Of a stretch of 8,695 nucleotides of DNA, positions 1 through 7,900 are shown piece by piece (position 1 is the first letter of the stretch; each line of letters begins with the position of its first letter). Made by a program: the position numbers and the translations under genes. Origin of the DNA: JBNJEM01 sp051745935 (GTDB taxonomy: Bacteria; Planctomycetota; Planctomycetia; Pirellulales; Pirellulaceae); the NCBI GenBank assembly GCA_051745935.1, contig JBNJEM010000322.1:1-8695 (forward strand), given 5' to 3'. The notes below the pieces were generated by a model, which was not told the origin of the DNA, did not search any database, and worked only from the letters and a program-made list of their open reading frames with translations.

Positions 1-27
1 ATTGAGGAAAGGCTTTTCCAGGTGCAA

Positions 28-143
28 ATGCCACGGGCTTGTCCCGTGGTCCGTTACGTTCCACGCTACCGACGGCCAGGAGTGGTGTGTCTGGCCGGTT
101 TGTAGCGGCGAGCGTGAACCACCACGGGACAAGCCCGTGGCAT
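28..143. repeat. REP-like palindrome pair forming a ~116-bp inverted repeat
   Basis: Positions 28-50 and 121-143 are perfect reverse complements over 23 bases, and each contains its own hairpin CCACGGGCTTGTCCCGTGG (31-49; reverse complement 122-140) with 7-bp arms and a 5-nt loop. The symmetry continues inward: CGCTAC (64-69) pairs with GTAGCG (102-107), and CGGCCAG (73-79) with CTGGCCG (91-97), leaving an 11-nt loop at 80-90. Roughly 43 of 52 arm positions match. This layout, short palindromes in opposite orientation with a shared linker, is like REP/BIME elements mobilised by RAYT transposases, though no transposase is in the window. It lies downstream of the membrane gene and could protect or end its transcript. 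Confidence 0.7.
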
Positions 144-236
144 CCATGCGGGCCTTGCGTGTCCAGGCCGTGTAGCGGCACCCGTGAACGGCTACGCGGT
201 TCCGTTGCTCCGTGGGCGTGAACGGTTACCTGTTTT
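144..236. repeat. Degenerate partial repeats between the REP-like element and the membrane gene
   Basis: No gene is seen here. TGTAGCGGC…CGTGAA at 171-188 repeats the sequence at 101-118 with 15 of 18 matches, and CCAGGCCG before it echoes CTGGCCG at 91-97, so this is a partial direct copy of the right arm of the neighbouring inverted repeat, 70 bp away. CGTGAACGGCTAC (183-195) and CGTGAACGGTTAC (217-229) are a further direct repeat with one mismatch, 34 bp apart. The run ends a few bases past the stop codon of the membrane gene. It looks like eroded extra units of the same repeat family. Confidence 0.5.
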
Positions 237-857
237 TCACCCCACCATGCCTTCCGGTGCGTGCATCATGGCGATCAGGTGGAAACCGATACCCGCCACC
301 AAGCCGGCGGCGAGCACAATCACGGCTTCCCGGGTTACTTGTGGCCGATAGGGAATTTCACTGCGGGCATATTGAACCGCGATCAAATGGAGGAAGACGA
401 AATACTCGACCAATGCCACGGAGATCCAGGGCCCGTACATCTGGGAAATCATCCAAATGTTGCGCATGCCGTCCCAGGAGGAGGATGTTAAGCAGATAAC
501 GAATCCAGCGTAGTGAAAAACCAGCACGAGAATGAGCCCGATTCCGCCGCGTCCCTTTAGACGCGCGATACTGATTGCCACGCCATAACAGCAGTAATAC
601 ACGAACATGAAGACACTCGCCCAGTTGATGTAACCGGTGTACGCGCGCGAACTCATCCGCGCCAGTTCCGGATACGCCCAAAGCGGGGCAAAATAGGTCA
701 ACCCGGGACTCGCGGCCGCTTCCCCGGCCCCAGCAAAAATCAGACAGAGGTATGCCGCCAATGATGACAACCCCAGGCTCACGAGCGTGGCCGCCGCCAA
801 TGATGCCAGCGCGGTTCGGGCTCGAGAATCACCCGTGCATGCCATTCCGCTTTTCAT
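237..857 (-). CDS. Predicted five-pass membrane protein of unknown family, encoded just downstream of the RHS gene
   Basis: A protein of 206 residues from ATG at 857 to TGA at 237-239. The start is supported by GGAGG at 866-870, 8 nt from the ATG. Hydrophobic segments lie near residues 17-43, 77-99, 106-123, 138-162 and 177-197, so five membrane spans are likely; the basic N-terminus (MKSGMACTGDSRARTA) suggests it stays inside, giving an N-in/C-out layout. Aromatic clusters (WASVFMFVYYCCYG, ISQMYGPW, EYFVFLHLIAVQY) and scattered intramembrane His residues (H115, H157, H193) are notable. No catalytic motif or family is recognised. It follows the RHS gene on the same strand after 194 bp, the position where an immunity or accessory protein would be expected; that role is only a hypothesis. 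The reading frame has no signs of decay. Confidence 0.85.
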   Translation of the reverse strand: MKSGMACTGDSRARTALASLAAATLVSLGLSSLAAYLCLIFAGAGEAAASPGLTYFAPLWAYPELARMSSRAYTGYINWASVFMFVYYCCYGVAISIARLKGRGGIGLILVLVFHYAGFVICLTSSSWDGMRNIWMISQMYGPWISVALVEYFVFLHLIAVQYARSEIPYRPQVTREAVIVLAAGLVAGIGFHLIAMMHAPEGMVG

Positions 858-862
858 TTTGA

Positions 863-870
863 CTTCCTCC
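863..870 (-). promoter_or_regulatory. Ribosome binding site of the membrane protein gene
   Basis: On the minus strand GGAGGAAG precedes ATG at 857; the GGAGG core is separated from the start by 8 nt (AAGTCAAA). This is a strong Shine-Dalgarno match. It fixes the start at the first Met rather than the in-frame Met at residue 5, and supports independent translation from the RHS gene. Confidence 0.8.
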
Positions 871-908
871 GTGGTAGGCTATCTGTTCCGCGCATGTCTC
901 ATTAAAAG

Positions 909-1047
909 CCATCACAAGACCACTCGGGTTTTCTCTCCCCCAAGGACTTCTTGGAGCGGGAACCAAATCGTGTTACGGGCTGTAACAACGTGTATTTCAG
1001 ATCCGAAACCCCTTGGATTACGGGACATCCGCGTGGTTTTGTGATGG
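909..1047. repeat. Long imperfect inverted repeat in the RHS-membrane protein gap
   Basis: The outer arms 909-927 and 1029-1047 match in inverted orientation at 17 of 19 positions (inner 18 bases CATCACAARACCACKCGG). Further in, CCAAGGACTTC near 940-950 pairs loosely with GAAACCCCTTGG near 1004-1015, and the centre holds a compact hairpin (969-990) with GTTAC/GTAAC arms around GGGCT. The element begins 4 nt past the RHS stop codon and fills most of the gap before the membrane gene. No target-site duplication is visible at its ends. On the minus strand the outer arm is followed by GGCTTTTAATG, a short T run, so it could act as a terminator or attenuator of RHS transcripts; equally it may be a MITE-like insertion. 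Its repeat nature is seen, the function is not. Confidence 0.6.
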
Positions 1048-1051
1048 GTTC

Positions 1052-1909
1052 CTAATTCCCGTTTGACCGCCTGCCGATATCCAAGGTCCGCCATGGCGGC
1101 GGTCCATCGTCGCGAACGGGGATCCATTTACCCCAATATGACCGGTGGTCATAAGATGGGCCGTACCAATCAGGGACTTTCTTCGACACCTCGCGAAAAC
1201 GCCGTGTCAGTGGATTTGATGTTTCGCGTTTCTTGTCGTTGAAACGGGGCTTCGCGCGGTTGAAATCCGAAGCAACGAGTTCTTGCCAACAGACAATGCG
1301 ATTCTCGAACGGCGTCAAGCTTCCCACTCTACGAGGCTCCTGCAACAGCACGGCGTCAATTTCATTCCAGAAGTTCGCAAAACTCTTTCCTTGCAGCAAT
1401 GCCTTTGCCCGTGGGCTTTTTTCTTTACCCCAAAGACCTCTGCGGGCCAGTAGCAAGTCGGCCATCTTGTTGTAGACCGATTGCGCCATCTGTCGGTCCC
1501 GCTTTTCGTGCAGATAGGGGCGATCGGGGTCCTTGGTGAGCCCATGCCCCGTGGTCTTGTGGAAGCCTTCGTGCGAGAAGCTATCCTGATAGACGTGCAG
1601 CAGGACGCCGAACATCTCGAGATCACCGGTGCTTCCCACGCTGCTCAGCGCCTGGCTGACGCGAGGATCGCCTCGCAACACGGTCTGGAAGGGGCCTCCC
1701 GGATCGGGAAAGTGGAATCGTTGGCGAACGGCCGCGCCTGCCCCAACCGGTTCCGTCGCACCGTCGTAGTCAACTCGCGTCGCGAAGTAGGAAACAATAT
1801 AGGCCTCCGAGACCGGCTGGCCTTTGGAATTGATCCAACCGGAAGGCTGGTCGAGGCCCAGGTAACGGGCAAGATAGTAATTAAAGTAGAAATGAACATC
1901 TTCGCCATA
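1052..1909 (-). other. C-terminal effector-like domain of the RHS protein, candidate zinc-dependent PLC/S1-P1 nuclease-like (DUF6765-like)
   Basis: These are residues 2246-2530, immediately after the DPTGM end of the RHS core. Visible elements in order: H2251 in GEDVHFYFNYYLARYLG, D2292/D2294 in SYFATRVDYD, H2311 in RQRFHFPD, the motif LLHVYQDSFSHEGFH with H2350, D2354, H2358 and H2362, and then H2379/D2383 in YLHEKRD. The H-x3-D-x3-H followed by H-x3-D/E spacing resembles the ligand pattern of zinc-dependent phospholipase C and S1-P1 nuclease folds, and the opening 'HFYFNYYLARYLG … VDYD' recalls DUF6765-like proteins. The last ~130 residues are basic (about 27 Lys/Arg against 15 Asp/Glu), unlike the acidic repeat region. 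From known RHS biology this is the effector position, usually released by self-cleavage at the core boundary. Substrate (phospholipid, nucleic acid or other) cannot be told. The fold assignment is from memory of motif patterns, not a search. Confidence 0.5.
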
Positions 1910-4900
1910 CATCCCGGTCGGATCAACCTGGTTGGTTGGATCGTTTTCCACGTACCGGCGCAAATTGGCATCTCCCGCTTCAAAGCCGGCGGGATCTTCA
2001 CTAATGAACTGACCGATCCGCGGATCGTAGTAACGGGCCCGATAATGGTAAAGATCCGACTCCGCGTCCATTTCCCGGCCGGTGAAACCGAAAATGTGAT
2101 CGATCGCCGGTTCCGTTTCCTCGACGATCCCGCCGAACGCGTCATAGGTGACGTGGTTTACGACGGACGCCGAGTTGGTTTCAGGATCGAATTGAACCAG
2201 GTCGCGTACGGTTCCCAAGTGGTCCGCCAACGGCCATAGCACACGGTCGATCTCTCCTTCAGCTCCTAGTTGCTCGTCCGCCAAAACCTGGTCCACGTCC
2301 GGTCCATGCAAATATCGATTCCGGGCATCCCCATCGACGAATCGCAGTACGATATCATCGCCATCGTACACGAAGCGTTCAACCTCGGCTGGCTCTTCAG
2401 CCGGCGTGATCGTCTTCCCGATCCTTCGCCCCAGGGCATCATACTCATACTCAATGGTACGCGACACCATGCCATCCACCCCATCCAACTCCAATATCTT
2501 CACCAAGCGGTTTCCCTGGTCCCACTGGTACTGCGTGGTTTTTCCAGTGGAGATTTCCGTTCGTCGCGTGCGATTCCCTTCCGCGTCGTACTCGTATTGA
2601 TACCGGCCGTCCGACTCCACCAGGTTCCGGTCACCAACCACGTACCCTTCATCCGTACGATTCCCGTTTGAATCATATTGATGCGACTCATCAGTCTGAG
2701 AGTCGAAATCAGCCGACAACAATTGTCCTCGCGCGTCATACTCGAACCGAGAAATGCCATCTCGTGACGCGTCTTGCCGCACGACGCGGTTCGAGGCATC
2801 AAACACCCATTCATAATCAGCCAACACATTGTCCCGCTGTTGGTGCGTCAGCGCCGCCAAACGCCCCTGGCGATCGAACCGGTACCCCGATCGGGCCACC
2901 AGGTCTTCTTCCGTTGAGCCCGCATAGCGCCGTATCTCCGACAATTGATCCGCCGCCGTATAGTCAAACTCCACTCGTTTGTCCTCCACGCCGGCCCCCG
3001 ATTGTTCCACGCGAGCTAACCGGGATTGACCATCGTAGGTGTATCGCGCCAGGTGATCCGGGCGTCCACCAACGCTGACCTGAAAGGCATCGCGCAAATC
3101 ATCCTGGCGGGTGTATTCATACTCAAGTTGGACGGGCGGGGCGGCGTTGATGTCAATGGCCGTTACCAAGGGCCTATTCAAAGCATCCAACACGTACTCA
3201 TAGCAACTCGCATCATCACTTACCGCCGTGGTACGTCCCGCGGCGTCATAGGTGTATTGGATCGTATTCAACCGCCCGGCGTCCGACCGAGCGTCCACCG
3301 CGGATTCATACCACAGCTCGTCTTTTAGACGTCCCAGGGCGTCATATTGCATCCGCCTGACCCGTCCCGCTCGATCGACCTCTTGCAGCAAGTTCCCCAT
3401 CAAGTCGTATTGGCGGTAGCTTGTGGCCACTTCTCCATCGCGTTCAACCCGTTCAGCCACCACGCGATCCATATTGTCGTAGGTATACTCCGTCACGTTC
3501 CCCAACGGATCGGTCACTGATTGGACGCGGCCCAGCAAATCATGCTCGATAGAGGTCACGTCGCCATTCTCGTCCATGATACCCGTTAGATTGGAACCTC
3601 CGTCGTAGGTGTACTTGCGAGTATTACCTAGCGAGTCGGACTGCGATATCACATTGCCCCGCGCATCGTAACTGGTGTAGCTATTGCCGGATACTTCAAT
3701 GATCCACAAACCGTCCGCCACCAGGTTCCCGCTAGCCCGCGGCGTTTCGAGCGTCACTTCCAGCAGTTCGGCGCCCGGCGTAACCGTGGCGATTCGTTGC
3801 CAGGTTTGATTTCCATCGACAACATCCCCGGCAATTCGTTGCTGGTCCACCGTCACCGGATCAACCAGCGTCACATCACCGGCGGTCAAATGAAAGAGCG
3901 CCTGATCGACATTCGCCGCCCGTGGCCGCCAAGTCGCCAAGACCTCGTAGGTCGCGTCCGGCCTTAAATCGGAAACCGACCATGTTGCCCGGATGTCATC
4001 ATCGCCGGAGGCCGACGCATACTGGTCAGAACCACGCCAGCCCTCCGTTCCAACACGCCAGAGACCGGTCATGTGAGCCCGTGTGTCGTCCAGTGTGACC
4101 TCGAGTGCGTGATCCCTCTCGGCATGGGGGGGCGAAATGGCGGTCCGTCGTCCGAGCAAATCGTACCGGTACGCCGTCACGGATCCCAAGGGATCCGTTT
4201 CAAAAGCAACCCGTCCCAGGCCGTCATAACGCCTCTCGCTCGTTTCGCCGTTCGCCGTGAGGCGTACTGGTCGATCAAGGGCGTCGTGGCTCACACGGAA
4301 CGAATTCCCGTCGGCATCATCCGTTGAAACTTTGTTGCCATACACATCGTATCCGTGCCGCATCTCGGCAATCGCATCCCCGCTCGAGCCATTGACCGCC
4401 GGCACGCGTTCGACGATCATCCGGCCGAGGTTGTCATACTGGAATTCGGTGCGTCTGCCCAGTGGATCTTCAATCGCGGCCAAGTCATCGGAAACCGTGT
4501 ATTCCATGGTCGTGACGGGAGAAGCATGATCTTCCGTTTCCGATTCAATCACCGCCACGACACGTCCCAAGGCGTCCACCTGGTATTCGGTCCACGCGCC
4601 CCCGGCATCGCGTTCGAGGCGAAGATTATCCATGGCATCGTAAACAGAAAACGTGGTCGGCCGCTCCCCACCCGCCAAGGGCGCGGGCCCGGCGCGCATC
4701 ACCTCGCGTCCCAGCGCATCGTACGCGAAATCGGTTTTCCGATACAGGGGCGTGGCCGTGTCGCCGCCAACACGTTCGCGCAGTCCGATCACGTTTCCGA
4801 GCGTGTCGTATACTTGAATCATCTCACCCGTTGTCTCGCCGTTCTCCATGTCAGTGCTCTTCCAAAGCCGATCATGGCGATCAAAAAGGAAGTTTCGAGT

Positions 4901-7900
4901 GACTGTTTGCCCTGGCCCGATCACCTCCGTCTCGCTGATCCGGTTTCCCATAATGTCATACCGGTAGAATGACTCCGGGGCGACTCGCGGCCCGGCCCCG
5001 TCGGGATCGGACGTCACTTCATGGATGACACGTCCCAAGGCGTCGGTTTCATAGCGAGTGACCACGGCAGTTTCCGGATCCGCCGAATTGAAGAAAGATT
5101 CGGCCCGGAGTGTTCCATCAACGCTGTATTGGTACCGAGTGGTGGGAACACCTAGTGGGCCGACGCCGTCGGGGTCAGGCTGTAACATCAAGATTTTCCG
5201 ATCGAGTTGATCATATTCGAACCGGGTGGTCCGTTCTCCCGCTTCCGTGACGGATACCAGATTACCGCGTTGATCATAGGTATATTCGGTTTCGAGCCGC
5301 CGCCCGTTCGAATCCTGGGGACCGAGCATCCGCCGCCGTTGACCCAGATCGTCATATTCATAACTGGTCACGCGCCAACCTTGCGGCCCGCGTTCACGGG
5401 ACTCAATCAGCTGTCCGCCGGCATCATGGATGAATTGAGAAACGGGAGCTTCATGCTGCCGAGTGCCGGGACTCGGGTGCGTGACACGAGTCCGCTGCCC
5501 AAACGCATCGTATTGATAGCGGGTCGTAGCGCCCAATGGATCGCGCGTGGCTCGGAGATTTCCCCATGCATCATAGGAGTAATTTGTCACCGGCGCCGTG
5601 GCCTCCACCGGCACCGGAAGCGCCGAGGTGGCCAACTCCGGCGCCGGCTCGATCATCGACGTGCGTTGATTTCGGGCATCATACGTATAACTGGTCTGAT
5701 GCCGCAGCGCATCCCACTCATCCACGAGGTTTCCTTCCCCGTCATACAAATACGCGTTTTTCGCCGGGCTTTGACTCGACTCGAGGGAACCGCCGGCTGG
5801 CGGCAACGTTTCCGAAATCAAGCGGTTCATCTCGTCGTATTCTCGCGCTGTTTTCACGCCGCGGGCATTGATAATGTCCGTCTTGTTTCCCAATGCATCG
5901 TAAAAGTATGTCGTCCTTGGGGAACCATGATCGCCGGTCCCCGGCGCGGGATCCACTTGTTGATGGAGCCGGTCAAGACCATCATATAGGAAAAACGTGC
6001 TGTTGCCGGCCACGTCAATCCGCTCCGACAAGCAACGATGGGCGTCGTATCGGAACTGAACCATCGACGCCACATTGGGGTCGCGGGAATGCGCCGCCTG
6101 TCGCACGACGGCCGGCAATCCAATTTCCGGACCGGAATCGTGATACTTGGTTAGTTCCACGACCGCATCAGGCGTACCGGCGGCGACAATAACCCTGCCA
6201 ACCAAACCCCCAGGCAGATCGTCCATGCTTGTCGCCCTGTATGTATACCAGTATTTTGTCACCCGGTCGGGCGTATCCGCGCGGCGATTCTCTCTTTCCC
6301 TCTTGCTCGACACATTGCCACGCACGTCGAGCGAGTATGACACATGGCGTCCCAATCGGTCCCGATATGACCGCACCTGGTTGTAAACATCGTCATGGGT
6401 CCATTCCTCGAACGTGCCATCGGCGTAAGTTTTCCGCAGCAGGTTCCCGCGTTCATCGAACTCCTGCAAGGTGACAACGGCGGGCAACGGCGAGTCGCCT
6501 CCACCCCCGGCCGGCGCGACGATCCTGGTGGCCAGACCGACATCGTCACGCTCCCACGTCCACACATCCCGCGACGGAGAGTCCGGCACGGGCGGCCGGG
6601 CTTCAGCGGTAACCAGCGCGTGTGGGTCGGTTTGGTACCGCCATGTGGAACCGCGAGTATCGACGAACGTGGCCCACGGTTCGGCAAGTGCCCCGCCTGT
6701 TTCCCCATTCGGCATGATGCTTCCCGAGGGAGGCCGCCGCGGATGGCCATCCAATCCATCTTCCAGGTATGACTGCAAAGTCCAATGGTTGCCGTCCGGG
6801 TTGGTGACACCGGTGACTTGAGTGCCATTTCCACCGCGTTCAATCTGGCTGGAATTGCCGCGCGGATCCGTAACCTCGGCCAACAACGGGCGATCTTCAT
6901 CGTATGCGAAGTCGTAAACGGGTTGCGGCATGTCATAACCGGGGTCGGGTAGCACGACTTGCCTAACGGCTCCTTCTTCAACGTGCCACTCGGTCTCTCG
7001 TCCGGCAAAATCAGTGATACAGGAGACGTATCCGTCCTCATAATCAATCGTCGTCTCCAGGCCACCTTGCCGTACGATGCGCGCCAGTTCGTCTTGGCGT
7101 GCATCGTGGTCGGTATCGACATAATGATATTGTGTACGGTTTCCATTTCGATCTCTCGCTTCTCGCAGTACCCCACTCTCCACGTCGAACCGATAAACCT
7201 TCCTGGTCTTGGTGGTCAATTCGGCCGTTCGACCAGCAACGGGCCATTGAAGTGTTGAAGCGGAACTGTTCGGATCCGTGAATTCCCAATGGTCGGCCAA
7301 CATCACGGCTCCGGCCGACACGGGACCGTCCACGTACGTGTCATCCTCGATTTGCGTACTTAATCGAACCTCCAAATAATCCTGATCGGAGGGCAGAACG
7401 AAGAACCCGAGACTGCGCCACACTCGTCCATCCCACTCGAACTGGCCAGCCCCATAACGTTGATCCACGAGAATGGGCCCGGCTTGGCCAGTCACCGGAT
7501 CCGCCGAAACGTGATAAGCCGCATTCGAGGCGAGCCCCGGATCCGGCTCCCACTCGGCAAAGACCTGCACCATTCTGCCAGGGGTTGGATCTCCCAACTT
7601 CCATGTCACATCCGCGACCTCATCCTGGAGCCCGGCGGCGCTGGCTCGGTAGTCATGGTTGTCGCGACCGGTGTATCCACTCCATTGATATGGCTCCGAA
7701 AACCGAACGGACGAATTGTCAAAAAACCGGTTTCTAGCGGGGTTCAGTTCCACGACTCGGGCCGGCCGAGGATTGTCCGCTCGAAACCAAGAGACCGAAT
7801 TATCGCCGCGCACCAGTGAAATGCCGGACTCGGTTGTCGCGCCCAACGGCGCCAATCGGGATACAACCGTTCCCGTCCCCCCGGCCTGTACACCGTCGGC

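Noticed and set aside
6..19. Small palindrome GGAAAGGCTTTTCC as a terminator
   Set aside because: The stem is only 5 bp and A/T-rich with no adjacent T run of useful length; it does not stand above background.
28..143. Possible CRISPR array or phage attachment site
   Set aside because: Only two inverted palindromes and partial copies are present, without regularly spaced direct repeats, cas genes, integrase or tRNA.
912..1127. Short frames on both strands across the gap, both encoding HHKTTR
   Set aside because: The shared peptide is explained by the inverted repeat at 909-1047 being read on both strands. Neither frame has a good ribosome binding site or independent support.
1481..2239. Plus-strand open frame of 252 codons opposite the RHS core and C-terminal domain
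   Set aside because: Antisense shadow of a well-supported coding region. The minus frame carries textbook RHS core motifs here, and the plus frame shows no family signature or good ribosome binding site.
5207..5989. Plus-strand open frame of 260 codons opposite the RHS gene
   Set aside because: It lies wholly antisense to the YD repeats; its sequence is a reflection of YD codon patterns, it has no recognisable domain, and many similar shorter frames occur along the same gene.
6259..7176. Minus-strand open frame of 305 codons in another phase inside the RHS gene
   Set aside because: Overlaps the RHS frame completely and is compositionally odd (Arg/Thr/Cys-rich without domains), as expected for an out-of-frame reading of high-GC coding DNA.
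7801..7812. RGD tripeptide in LVRGDNS of the RHS protein
   Set aside because: A three-residue motif is expected by chance in a protein of this size, and here it matches the conserved GDGS-like turn of the RHS entry segment, so no integrin-binding role is claimed.
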